Shown here: in pieces, positions 7,591 through 16,935 of the stretch
How the letters are laid out: the number at the start of each line of letters is the position of its first letter
Numbering within the stretch: the stretch's first letter is position 1
Source of the DNA: an uncultured Sphingorhabdus sp.
GTDB lineage: Bacteria; Pseudomonadota; Alphaproteobacteria; Sphingomonadales; Sphingomonadaceae
Direction of reading: 5' to 3'
NCBI GenBank assembly: GCA_937873665.1
Contig: CALMYW010000471.1
Coordinates: 1-35,869 of the forward strand
DNA length: 35,869 bases
Notes under the pieces: generated by a model
What the model was told of the DNA's origin: nothing
What the model saw: only the letters and a program-made list of their open reading frames with translations
Databases searched by the model: none
Position numbers and translations under genes: made by a program

Positions 7591-10500
7591 TGGAAAGACA
7601 CAACGACCTTCGGCTGATCGAGGCGGGGTTCCCCTGCCACCAAGTTGGCGCGGAAACCCAACGGGAACAAAGCGTCGGACTTCAGCCGCCGGTGAACCGC
7701 TTGCATGTCTGGTGGGCGAGGCGACCGCTGACCCCCAGCCGAGCCGCCATCGTCGCGTCGCTCGATCCTGCGGGAACCGACCCGGACACCTTCATCCGCC
7801 AACTCGGGATCGAGCGCATCCAGGCGCTGGTGCACGGCGAGCCCTGGACGATCACTGACAAATTATTGGAGCGCGTCAAGCAGCGTGATGGGGCTGAGGT
7901 GTTGCTCGTCGACAGAGTCGTCGTTCGTGCTCTGGAGGGAGAACAGCAACTGCGAAAGGAAAACCGCGCGCTGCTCGCGGAGATAGGGAAGAAGAGCCCC
8001 CATCTTGTCGCCGAGCCGATATTGAAACGATGGGCTGAGGAAAGCAAACCGTTGCCTCTTCCTTGGCCTCAAGATGGTGAGAGCCTGCCAGTTCAGCGTG
8101 TTACGGGAGATCCTGCCTGGTTCAATGACCTGATGGCGATCGCTTCCGCAAATGGCGTTCGCGTGCCTAATCTCTATGGGTATGACCGAGCCTACGCCGC
8201 GGAGGTCCGGTATCGACCGTCACATTTCACAGTACTCGATCCCACTTCAGGCGGCGGATCTATACCCTTCGAAGCACTTCGGCTAGGACATCGTGTCGTT
8301 GCTAACGAGCTAAACGCGGTTGCCACAGCGATCTTGTACGCCACCCTGGAATATCCAGCACGGTTTGGCGCGAGTCTTACCGGCGACATCGAGCGCTTGG
8401 GAAAAGAGCTTCTCTCAGCGCTCGATCAATCCTTGCCAGACGCTTTCAACGCCTATGGTCCGGTGCCTGAGTCCGAAGCCCAAGCGCTACGCGCGCATCT
8501 AGCGCGTGCTCCTGAACTCGTTAAACAGTTCGACACTGAGCAGATCACGTCGTACCTCTACGTTCGACAGGTCACCTGCCCCCACTGCGGTGGCGACGCG
8601 CCGCTGCTGAATACCTGCTGGTTGTCGAAGGCGGCAAAGGACGCCTGGGGCGTGCGGGCTGTCCCGCAGGACGGCAAGGTCCGCTTCGAGACCTACCGGG
8701 TCAAGGGCGGCCGTGGCCCCAACGGCGAGGACCCCGACACGGCCACGGTCAACCGGGGCACCGGACAGTGCGTCCACTGCAAGCAGGCCATCGACGGCGA
8801 CGAGGTCAAGCGGCAAGCCCGCGGCGAATCGCCACACGGCGCCTGGAAGGACCGCCTCTATGCAGTGGTCGCCGTCCGCTTCGAGCCTCAGTTGGACTCG
8901 CGTGGGCGTCCACTGCGCTACAGCTCTGGCGCCCGCAAGGGCGAGATCAAGGCGACCAAGGTCCGCTATTTCCGCTCGCCGAACGAGCGCGATCTGGAGG
9001 CACTCGCCGAGGCCAAACGACAGCTAGCCGAACGCTGGAATGCTTGGGACGCAGCGGGTTTCATTCCAACAGAACGACTCCCAGACGGAGAAAAGACACG
9101 CGAGCCGATCCGCTACGGAATGCCCCGCTGGTGCGACTTGTTCACGCCCCGCCAGCTCCTGGGACACCTCACCCTGGTCGAACGTCTGAACCAGCTCAAG
9201 CCCGACATCATCGCGAAGCTTGGCGAGGAGCGAGGGCGGGCAGTCGTGACCTATCTCCAGTTCGTCATCGACAAAGGCGTCGACTACAACAGCCGTCAGA
9301 CACGCTGGCACTTCAGCCGCGGTGCCGTGGTTGGGACCTTCGGGCGGCACGACTTCTCGCTCAAGTGGACCTTTGGCGAGATGATCTTCAGTGGACCCGA
9401 TTCCGGCGCCGCCTGGGGACTGTCCCAGGTCGTCGATGCTTACAAGGGTCTCGCCGAGCTGACCGCGCCTGCTTTCGACGCAACCGGTGGCCAGCCACCG
9501 GTGACGATCATCAACGGTACCGCAGGCCATATACCTGACATCGAGAACGCATCCGTCGATCTGGTCTGCATGGACCCGCCCTACTACAACAATGTCCAGT
9601 ATGCGGAGCTGTCCGATTACTTCTATGTCTGGCAACGCCGCACCCTACGCGATCTGTACCCAGGTCTCTTCGGCCGCAGGTTGACCGACAAGAAATCGGA
9701 GGCCGTCGCCAACCCGGCCCGCGATGGCAGCGCGGCTGCGGCCAAAGCCGAGTACGAGCGAAGGATGGGCGAGATCTTTCGGGAATGCCGCCGGGTGCTG
9801 AAGGACAACGGCATCTTCACGCTGATGTTCACCCACAAGACCCAGGACGCATGGGAGACGCTGACGCGGTCGCTCATCGAGTCGGGCTGGGTGATTACCG
9901 CCAGCTTTCCGGTCGAGTCCGAGGGTGAGAATTCGATGCACCAGCGGGACATGGCAGCCGCGGCCAGCTCGATCTACCTCGCCTGCCGCAAACGCGACAC
10001 CGACGACTCAGGCCCAGCCGTTTGGCAAGGCTTCGGCGGTCAGGGCGTCCGCTACGACATCGAACATGCCGTGCAGTCCGGTCTCGACGACTTCGCGCCC
10101 CTTAAGCTGAACCCCGTCGACGAGATGGTCGCGAGCTACGGCAAGGCGCTCCAGGTACTCTCCAGTCACTGGCCGGTGCAGGACGGCGACGAGGCCGTCA
10201 GCCCCATGCGGGCCATGAACGAGGCCAGCCGTGTCGTGGCCCAGAGCCGGGTCAGCCGCATCACCAAGGGCAAGGTCCAGGTCGGCGACCTGGACAGCGA
10301 GACCGCCATGGCCCTGACCATCTTCGGCATCTGGGAGTGTGCGGAGGTCACCTACGACGACATCCTGCTGCTGTCGAAGTCTCTCGGCGTCGCCCTGGTC
10401 AACAAAACCAGCACCTCGGGTGCAACAGGCTACAAGGCCGCCGACCGCGAGATCGGCGTGAACAACGAGACCGCAGGGACGGGCCGCGGATCGAAGGCCG

Positions 10501-10799
10501 ATCTGGTCCACGCTCCCCTGGTCCGCAAGGGCTCCAAGCTGCGCCTGGCGCTGCCGGAAGAACGACAACCGGCCCGGCTCGCCAATCCACAGACCGACTG
10601 GGACCGCCTCCACGGCCTGATCATGGCCTACCGCGAGGGCGACACCCCGGTGGCCCGGGCCTATCTGCAAGCGCATGCCACCGAGCACTCGGACCGTATC
10701 ATCGACCTCCTGGAGGTCTGGGCCGCGGAGGCCCGGCACCCGGACCGCCAACGCGAGGCCCGCACCATGCTCTACGGTCTGGGCAGACAACTGAGCTGA
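7590..10799 (+). CDS. DUF1156 amino-methyltransferase (N6-adenine or N4-cytosine)
   Basis: ATG 7590 overlaps the upstream stop, giving 1069 aa. The N-terminus carries the DUF1156 signature VNRLHVWWARRPLTPSRA (WWARRP at 41-46). The SAM-binding motif DPTSGGGSIPFEA lies at about 217-229. A zinc-ribbon-like pair CPHC (330-333) and CVHC (394-397) follows, and the catalytic motif DPPYYNNVQY lies at 662-671. DPPY identifies a methylase acting on the exocyclic amino group of A or C. In DUF499-linked systems this enzyme presumably marks self DNA. The N-terminal portion, roughly 7855-8560, reads as less GC-rich and with different codon use than the rest, suggesting a recombined, perhaps specificity-determining segment. 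The gene is otherwise intact. Confidence 0.88.
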   Translation: MERHNDLRLIEAGFPCHQVGAETQREQSVGLQPPVNRLHVWWARRPLTPSRAAIVASLDPAGTDPDTFIRQLGIERIQALVHGEPWTITDKLLERVKQRDGAEVLLVDRVVVRALEGEQQLRKENRALLAEIGKKSPHLVAEPILKRWAEESKPLPLPWPQDGESLPVQRVTGDPAWFNDLMAIASANGVRVPNLYGYDRAYAAEVRYRPSHFTVLDPTSGGGSIPFEALRLGHRVVANELNAVATAILYATLEYPARFGASLTGDIERLGKELLSALDQSLPDAFNAYGPVPESEAQALRAHLARAPELVKQFDTEQITSYLYVRQVTCPHCGGDAPLLNTCWLSKAAKDAWGVRAVPQDGKVRFETYRVKGGRGPNGEDPDTATVNRGTGQCVHCKQAIDGDEVKRQARGESPHGAWKDRLYAVVAVRFEPQLDSRGRPLRYSSGARKGEIKATKVRYFRSPNERDLEALAEAKRQLAERWNAWDAAGFIPTERLPDGEKTREPIRYGMPRWCDLFTPRQLLGHLTLVERLNQLKPDIIAKLGEERGRAVVTYLQFVIDKGVDYNSRQTRWHFSRGAVVGTFGRHDFSLKWTFGEMIFSGPDSGAAWGLSQVVDAYKGLAELTAPAFDATGGQPPVTIINGTAGHIPDIENASVDLVCMDPPYYNNVQYAELSDYFYVWQRRTLRDLYPGLFGRRLTDKKSEAVANPARDGSAAAAKAEYERRMGEIFRECRRVLKDNGIFTLMFTHKTQDAWETLTRSLIESGWVITASFPVESEGENSMHQRDMAAAASSIYLACRKRDTDDSGPAVWQGFGGQGVRYDIEHAVQSGLDDFAPLKLNPVDEMVASYGKALQVLSSHWPVQDGDEAVSPMRAMNEASRVVAQSRVSRITKGKVQVGDLDSETAMALTIFGIWECAEVTYDDILLLSKSLGVALVNKTSTSGATGYKAADREIGVNNETAGTGRGSKADLVHAPLVRKGSKLRLALPEERQPARLANPQTDWDRLHGLIMAYREGDTPVARAYLQAHATEHSDRIIDLLEVWAAEARHPDRQREARTMLYGLGRQLS

Positions 10800-10849
10800 G
10801 CCAGTGCCTCTTGCCCGCCGAAATGGCGAAGACGCTATGAAGACGAGAC

Positions 10850-12520
10850 ATGGATACTGAGAACCTGGCGGGCTTGCTGGACGCGTTGATTCAGTCCTGG
10901 GAGAACGAGGTACTGGAGTTCAAGCGTGCCGGCAAGGACTACGATACCGACAAGATTGGAAAGTACTTCTCGGCGCTCGCGAACGAGGCCAACTTGCGCA
11001 ACCGGGAGCGCGCCTGGTTGGTTTTTGGCGTCGACAACCGCAGTCGCGAAGTGGTCGGAACCGACTACCGCCCGGAGCCCGAGCGTCTGCATAGTCTCAA
11101 GATGCAGATCTCCGAGGGCGCGGACCCGAGCGTCACCCTGCGGGACATTCATGAGCTTCGTCATGAACGCGGTCGAGTGTTGCTCTTCGAGATTCCTGCC
11201 GCGCCGCTCGGTATGCCGATTGCCTGGAAGGGTCACTACTACGCGCGATCCGGCGAGAGTCTGACGCATCTCGGGCTGGATAAGCTCGACGAAATCCGCA
11301 GCCAGGTTGGCGCGGCTGACTGGTCCGCGCAGCTGGTTGCCGACGCAACGGCGGACCACTTGGATGCCTCCGCGTTATCGCGCGCAAGAGACTCCTTCGC
11401 CAAGAAGCACGCCAATCGCTTCGACGACGACGAGGTCATGCGTTGGCCTTTGGAGACGTTTCTGGATCGGGCGAAGCTGACCCGAGACGGTCAGATAACG
11501 CGGACCACCTTACTCTTGCTGGGCAAGCCGGAATCTGCCCACTTGCTGTCTCCCCATCCCGCTCAACTGACGTGGAAACTCGAAGGCCCGGAACGGGCGT
11601 ATGAGCATTTCGGGTTGCCGTTCTTGCTGAACAGCAGCGCCCTCTACCAGAAAATCCGCAACATTCAGATTCGAATCCTTCCGGAGAATGAGCTGCTTGC
11701 GACAGAGTTGGCCAAGTATGACCAGAAGATCGTGCTCGAGGCGCTACACAACTGCATTGCCCATCAGGATTACGGTCGCTGTGGGCGCATTGTGGTCACC
11801 GAGTATCCGGATCGGATCGTGCTGGAGAACGAAGGAAGCTTCTTCGAAGGGCGTCCGGAAGACTATCTGACCGGCACCAAGACCCCGCGGCGCTATCGCA
11901 ACCCCTTCCTGGCCCAGGCGATGGCCGAGCTCAACATGATCGACACCATGGGCTACGGCATCTACGCCATGCACCTCGCCCAGGCGAAACGCTACTTTCC
12001 AATGCCGGACTACGACCTGAGTGAGCCGCAAGCGGTGAAGATGACGATCCATGGCCGGATCGTCGATCCGGCCTACAGCCGGTTGCTACTGCAGAAGACC
12101 GATTTGTCGCTGGTGGAGATTCTCGCCCTGGATCGGGTGCAAAAAAGGCTCCCATTGGACGACGTGATGGTCAAGCAACTTCGCCGTGCTGGTCTGATCG
12201 AGGGCAGGAGACCCAACCTGCACGTCTCCGCATTCGTCGCCAAAGCGACCGCGACCCAGGCGGATTACATCCGCACCCGTGGGCAGGACGATGACTTCTA
12301 CAAGAAGCTGATTCTCGACTTCCTGACAAAATTCGGCAGCGCCAGCCGTAAGGATATCGACCAACTGCTGTGGGGGAAGCTCAGCGATGCCTTGGACGAC
12401 GATCAAAAGCGCAACAAGATCAGCAACTTGCTCAACAACCTGAGCAGGGGCGGTGAAATCTGGAATGCCGGATCACGTAAGACGCCGACGTGGCGGATTG
12501 CAGAAAAGAATGCAGAATAA
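10850..12520 (+). CDS. Schlafen AlbA_2 / GHKL ATPase-domain protein (RecG-like annotation)
   Basis: This 556-aa protein starts with a Schlafen AlbA_2 domain (about residues 5-140: ENEVLEFKRAGKD, then AWLVFGVDNRSREVVGTDY). An HATPase_c_4 GHKL-type domain follows (about 260-400, with EALHNCIAHQDYGR from residue 297 and the later ALHN/MGYGIYAMHLAQAKRYF region), and a winged-helix C-terminus ends it. Such proteins are often misnamed ATP-dependent helicase RecG; there are no helicase motifs here. They are thought to be nucleic-acid-binding regulators or defence accessories. The gene lies 50 bases after the methylase stop with a weak GACGAG ribosome binding site, same strand. It interrupts the usual methylase-helicase adjacency, so it may be a cargo gene or a real subunit of this variant. 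Confidence 0.82.
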   Translation: MDTENLAGLLDALIQSWENEVLEFKRAGKDYDTDKIGKYFSALANEANLRNRERAWLVFGVDNRSREVVGTDYRPEPERLHSLKMQISEGADPSVTLRDIHELRHERGRVLLFEIPAAPLGMPIAWKGHYYARSGESLTHLGLDKLDEIRSQVGAADWSAQLVADATADHLDASALSRARDSFAKKHANRFDDDEVMRWPLETFLDRAKLTRDGQITRTTLLLLGKPESAHLLSPHPAQLTWKLEGPERAYEHFGLPFLLNSSALYQKIRNIQIRILPENELLATELAKYDQKIVLEALHNCIAHQDYGRCGRIVVTEYPDRIVLENEGSFFEGRPEDYLTGTKTPRRYRNPFLAQAMAELNMIDTMGYGIYAMHLAQAKRYFPMPDYDLSEPQAVKMTIHGRIVDPAYSRLLLQKTDLSLVEILALDRVQKRLPLDDVMVKQLRRAGLIEGRRPNLHVSAFVAKATATQADYIRTRGQDDDFYKKLILDFLTKFGSASRKDIDQLLWGKLSDALDDDQKRNKISNLLNNLSRGGEIWNAGSRKTPTWRIAEKNAE

Positions 12521-12543
12521 ATTCGCCGCCGCGCAGAATAAAT
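12512..12543 (+). repeat. 11-bp direct repeat at the end of the AlbA gene
   Basis: GCAGAATAAAT occurs at 12512-12522, spanning the stop codon, and again at 12533-12543. This could be a duplication scar beside the inserted nucleotidyltransferase gene, or chance in a locally AT-rich spacer. Confidence 0.5.
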
Positions 12544-12639
12544 GCAGGAAAAAAGGATGTAACTTCAAGATTTTACGATGCTTTCCTGGTTCCTTTGCTT
12601 TCTCTGTCTCCTGCCTTTCCTGGTGAAACATCGCGCAAG

Positions 12640-12996
12640 ATGGAAGCGAAAAGCCCATCAGCCGCCATCGATCCAGCCACCGCCGAGGCCCTGCGCATGT
12701 TCGCCGAGCGGATCAGGGCCAAATACGATGTGCTGGACCTGATGCTATTCGGCAGCCGCGCCCGTGGCGATCACGCGTGCGACAGCGACGCCGATGTCGC
12801 CGTGCTGCTGCGCGGAGATCACCAGCGCCTGTTGCCGACCAAGCTCGCCATGGCCGACGATGCCTTCGATGTCCTGCTGGAGACCGGTATCCGCATCCAA
12901 CCCCTGCCGATCTGGGAAGACGAGTGGGCCGACCCGGACCACTACTCCAACCCCCGACTGCTGAAGAACATCGCCCGCGAGGGCCTGCGGTTGTGA
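12640..12996 (+). CDS. MNT-type minimal nucleotidyltransferase, no HEPN partner
   Basis: The 118-aa protein (ATG 12640) has the polymerase-beta-like signature LMLFGSRARGDHACDSDADV: GSRARG at 38-43, S49, D50 and D52. It ends with LPIWEDEWADPDHYSNPRLL, typical of short MNT-like proteins. The third metal-binding carboxylate expected on the later strand is not obvious (RIQPLPIW). MNT proteins normally act as antitoxins that modify a HEPN toxin encoded next door, but no HEPN gene is adjacent. Its TGA overlaps the GTG start of the helicase (GTGA), which indicates coupling. It may regulate or modify another component of this operon; that is inference. Confidence 0.8.
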   Translation: MEAKSPSAAIDPATAEALRMFAERIRAKYDVLDLMLFGSRARGDHACDSDADVAVLLRGDHQRLLPTKLAMADDAFDVLLETGIRIQPLPIWEDEWADPDHYSNPRLLKNIAREGLRL

Positions 12997-15900
12997 CCCC
13001 GAACCCCGGCTTGGCCGACTCGGTCTGGCAACCCTGGTACCGCAGTACCGAGTGCAACATCCTGCACGACTTCTACATCCCGGCGCTCCGTGCCTCGGTC
13101 CGCTACGACCGGGTTGCCGGCTACTTCACCTCCACGTCCCTGGCGGTGGCCTCCCAAGGCTTCACGGCGCTGATCAAACACCAGGGACATGTCCGCCTGG
13201 TGGTCGGCGCCGACCTGGACCCCGAGGACGTGCGCGCCATCGTCGACCAGGACGACCGCCAGCGCTTGGCTGATTCCCTGCTGGCCGAGTTGGGAAGCCT
13301 CGAAGCCTGGCCCGATGCGGTCTCGAATGGCCTGGGCCTGTTGTGCTGGATGGTCCAGGAGAGCTACCTGGAGCTACGCGTTGCGCTGCGTGTTCACCGC
13401 GAGACCGGCGAGCCCCTAACCTTCACGTCCCGCGTCGACGGCTATGCCCACGAGAAGTGGGCCGTCTTCCGCGACGCCGAGGGCCACCGGCTGGTCGCGG
13501 CCGGCTCGCTGAACGAATCGAAGACCGCCTTGACCCTCAACGCCGAAAACGTCGTGGTGCGTTGCGATTGGGAGGGAGACAAGGACGCCCAGTTCGCCGA
13601 CCAGGTGGATGCCTCCTTTGAGACCATCTGGAACGACGAGGATCCGGGTCTGCGCGTCCTGACGCTGCCCGATGCGGTGCGCGAACGGCTGATCCAGGTT
13701 GCGGCCTCCGTGGCCAAGCCGAAGGAAGTCGACGGCTCCTCGGAGCTGCCGCCAGAGGTACCCCTACCGTCGGCCAAGGAATGGCTCCAGTTCGCCATCC
13801 TGCGCGATGCGCCCCGCATGCCCAACGGCCGCCTTGTCGGCATGGTCACGGCCCCGGTGGAGCCCTGGCCCCACCAGGCCGTCGTCGCGCGTCGCTTGAT
13901 CGAGTCCTGGCCCTACAGCTTCCTGCTCTGCGACGAGGTCGGCCTCGGTAAGACCATCGAGGCCGGGCTCGCACTGCGCTCCCTGATCCTGTCCGGACTG
14001 GCCCGCCGGGTCTTGATCGCGCCGCCGGCGAGCCTGGCCAAGCAGTGGCACAACGAGCTGAAGGATAAGTTCTATCTGCCCTTCGCCCGCGCCCTGAACG
14101 GTGCCCAGCCGCGCCACGAGGCCATTCATCCCACCGAGCGCCAGTTCCCGAGCAAGTCGGTCTTCGCTCCCGACCTGGCCATCGTCTCCACCGGACTGGT
14201 GCGCCGAAAGGAGCGCCGCAAGGAACTGACAAGCCACGACTGGGACATCGCCTTGGTCGACGAGGCCCACTACGCGGGACGCAAGAACGCCACCAACGGC
14301 ACCACGGTGCAACCCCGCTACGGCGAGCTCTATCGCGCCGTCGCCGAGGGGCTGCGCCCGAATACCAAGGCCCTGTGGCTGGCGACCGCGACGCCGATGC
14401 AGCTCGATCCCATCGAGGTCTACGACCTGTTCCAGCTGACCCGCCGGGTCGGCCCCTTCTTGCAGGACCCCTCGCTGACCGCGGCCTATTACGAGGTGCA
14501 AGGGCGCATCCAACGCGGCGAGCAGGTCTATCCGGATGAGCTGGAGTTTGTGCGACAGGTCCTGCGCTCGATCCGCCGCCATGACCCGGAGCTGGCGGAG
14601 CACATCCGGGAGACCGTGCTGACACCGGCCAATCGGATGCAGTACGACAACTGGCTGGAGAAGGGCTTTGCGCCGACCGCCTTCAGTCTGAAGCAGCTCC
14701 TGCGGGCCATCTTCGCCTCGGCCCCGCTCTCGCGGGTGATGATGCGCCACAACCGCGCCCTGCTGCGGGTCTACCAGCAGCGCGGCGAGCTGAAGGACAA
14801 CCTCGCCCATCGCCACGTGCTGCCGATGCGCCGCATCCAGTACACGGCTCAGGAAAAACAGGCTTACGACGCCTTGGAGGACTACGCCCAGGACCTGTCG
14901 CAACAGGTGACCGCGGCGAACGATCAGCAGGCGCGGGTCTCCACCGGCTTCTACCTGAGCTTCCTGCGCCGGCGCTTCGCATCAAGCCTTTGGGCCATCG
15001 CCGAGACCCTGCGTCGGCGGCGCGAGCGGGTCGCCGCGACCCTGGAGTATCTGGTGAGCGGGGGATCGCCCGCGGCCTTGGCAACCGGGAGCGCGGTCGA
15101 GGGCGAGGAGGACTTCGAGCTGGACGACTCGGATGCAGAGATCATCGACCAGTTGCTCAAGAACCGCAGCGAGGACGATCTGCGCTGGGAGCTTGAGCGC
15201 CTGACCGAGATGCTCGGGAGCAGTCTGTACGACGCAGCGCCCGCCTCGTCGAAAATGCAGGCGCTACTCGGCTATGTGCAACAGCGCAAGGACCCTGACC
15301 GGCCCGGGCGCATCGGCCAGATGGTGATCTTCAGCCAGTTCTGGGACACGGTGGAAGACATCGTCCGGCGCTTCAAACAGGTGAACCAGAAGTTCCTGAT
15401 CGGGACCTACTCTGGTCGTGGCGGCCAGTACACCGACCCAGAGACCGGAAAGCTGGTCGGCATCGAGCGGGAGGAGATCAGGAAGCGCTTCCTGCGCGGC
15501 CAGGTCGACATCCTGGTCTGCACCGATGCGGCGGCCGAGGGCCTGAACCTCCAGACGGCCGATTACCTGGTCAACTTCGACCTGCCCTGGAACCCGGCCA
15601 AGGTGGAGCAGCGTATCGGCCGTATCGACCGCATCGGCCAACGCCACAACCACATCTATGTCCAGAACCTGTGCTACCTGGGCTCGGTCGAGGAGATCGT
15701 CTATGACCGGCTGTTGAACCGCCTGGGCGAGATGATCTCGGTGGTTGGCGAGCAGCAGCTCTCCATGCTGCCGGTGACCGAGGAGGACTTCCGGCGTCTG
15801 GCCGACGGCGAGATCACCGAGCAGGCCCTGGAGAAGGAGGCCCTGGAGCGCGTTGCCGTCACCCAACGTCGGATTCGCGAGACCGAGCTGACCGGCCAGG

Positions 15901-16886
15901 AGATCTACGAGATCTACCAGCGCATGGCCCAGCGCAACGCGGAACAGCAACTACCGGCGACCCTCGACGACATCTGGGATGTCTTGACCACGTCCAGGTA
16001 TCTCGCGGCCATCGGATGCCATCGAGCCGCAAACCTGACGGGCGGTACCCACGAGCCGCTGCTCCTGAACGCAATCCCCGGCGTCCCGGACAGCACGGCC
16101 CTGACGGTAAACCGCGAGCTGTTCGACGAGGGCATCGAGGGCCTCGGGACACGCCTGCACTTCGCGACCTATGGAGACACCTGTTTCGACTCCCTGATGA
16201 AGCTGTCCGCAACCTGGGAGATGCCGGCCTGCATACGGCGCATCGCGGTGAAGCCAAAGGGGCTGCACAACGACTACTCGGGCTTTGTCGTCGCCGTGAA
16301 GAACGATCCGACCAGCTCCCTTCAACTGGTCACCGCCATGGGGCAGATCGCCGGGCTGGACCTCGACGAGTCTGCAACAGTCACGGAGGGGGACACAGAG
16401 CCCTTCGTCGCGCAGCTCCAGGCGCTGGCGGACCGAGAGCTCAAGCTGAGCGCCCATGTCGACGGCATCGAGGCCGACAACATTCTGTCCGGCAGGGCCC
16501 AAGCCGCACTTGCTCTCGGCGTCGCCGTCGCCTCGATCACCGGCCGCCAGAAGTACGGCAACGGCGATCCGAACTTCTGGAAGGAAATCGACTCCTGGCG
16601 AGGCCAGATCGAGGCCCGCACCGCAGCCGGCGGCGCCCTGCGCGTGCAACACATGCCGACCGAACTGGGCAAGGTCGCCTCGACCGCCTTCCTCCCGTTC
16701 GACGTCAAGCGCAACGCGAGCGAAGGCACCTACTGGATCGAACATGCCCCGGGTCTGCTGCTCTACAGCGCCGCCGACGCCGCGTGCCGGGTCGGGGACG
16801 GGATCAAGCAGAAGAAATCCGACGTTTCGACGGAGCTTGGGGTCGGGAGAATCCAAAGCGAAATGCGGCGAGTTGTGTCTCTATAA
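12993..16886 (+). CDS. SNF2-like helicase with N-terminal phospholipase-D-like domain
   Basis: A GTG start at 12993 overlaps the preceding stop, giving 1297 aa (VTPNPGLADSVWQPWYRS). An N-terminal PLD-like domain (about 25-200) has RYDRVAGYFTSTSL, HEK at 153-155 and GSLNES at 171-176, the two halves of an HxK...GSxN site. The SF2 core follows: motif I DEVGLGKT (314-321), motif II DEAH (423-426), motif III TATP, and motif VI QRIGRIDRIGQ (873-883). A C-terminal domain of some 400 residues ends the protein. The architecture matches the helicase of DUF499/DUF1156 defence loci: motor activity to translocate on DNA and a possible nuclease. It is the last gene of the operon, converging on the retron-like module 50 bases away. 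Confidence 0.9.
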   Translation: MTPNPGLADSVWQPWYRSTECNILHDFYIPALRASVRYDRVAGYFTSTSLAVASQGFTALIKHQGHVRLVVGADLDPEDVRAIVDQDDRQRLADSLLAELGSLEAWPDAVSNGLGLLCWMVQESYLELRVALRVHRETGEPLTFTSRVDGYAHEKWAVFRDAEGHRLVAAGSLNESKTALTLNAENVVVRCDWEGDKDAQFADQVDASFETIWNDEDPGLRVLTLPDAVRERLIQVAASVAKPKEVDGSSELPPEVPLPSAKEWLQFAILRDAPRMPNGRLVGMVTAPVEPWPHQAVVARRLIESWPYSFLLCDEVGLGKTIEAGLALRSLILSGLARRVLIAPPASLAKQWHNELKDKFYLPFARALNGAQPRHEAIHPTERQFPSKSVFAPDLAIVSTGLVRRKERRKELTSHDWDIALVDEAHYAGRKNATNGTTVQPRYGELYRAVAEGLRPNTKALWLATATPMQLDPIEVYDLFQLTRRVGPFLQDPSLTAAYYEVQGRIQRGEQVYPDELEFVRQVLRSIRRHDPELAEHIRETVLTPANRMQYDNWLEKGFAPTAFSLKQLLRAIFASAPLSRVMMRHNRALLRVYQQRGELKDNLAHRHVLPMRRIQYTAQEKQAYDALEDYAQDLSQQVTAANDQQARVSTGFYLSFLRRRFASSLWAIAETLRRRRERVAATLEYLVSGGSPAALATGSAVEGEEDFELDDSDAEIIDQLLKNRSEDDLRWELERLTEMLGSSLYDAAPASSKMQALLGYVQQRKDPDRPGRIGQMVIFSQFWDTVEDIVRRFKQVNQKFLIGTYSGRGGQYTDPETGKLVGIEREEIRKRFLRGQVDILVCTDAAAEGLNLQTADYLVNFDLPWNPAKVEQRIGRIDRIGQRHNHIYVQNLCYLGSVEEIVYDRLLNRLGEMISVVGEQQLSMLPVTEEDFRRLADGEITEQALEKEALERVAVTQRRIRETELTGQEIYEIYQRMAQRNAEQQLPATLDDIWDVLTTSRYLAAIGCHRAANLTGGTHEPLLLNAIPGVPDSTALTVNRELFDEGIEGLGTRLHFATYGDTCFDSLMKLSATWEMPACIRRIAVKPKGLHNDYSGFVVAVKNDPTSSLQLVTAMGQIAGLDLDESATVTEGDTEPFVAQLQALADRELKLSAHVDGIEADNILSGRAQAALALGVAVASITGRQKYGNGDPNFWKEIDSWRGQIEARTAAGGALRVQHMPTELGKVASTAFLPFDVKRNASEGTYWIEHAPGLLLYSAADAACRVGDGIKQKKSDVSTELGVGRIQSEMRRVVSL

Positions 16887-16935
16887 GCCTAAGAGCCGAT
16901 TGCTGTGTGCAGGAATGCCCCGTCAAAACCGCCGT

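Noticed and set aside
12473..12658. 61-aa minus-strand frame between the AlbA and nucleotidyltransferase genes
   Set aside because: No ribosome binding site and overlaps two supported genes on the other strand.
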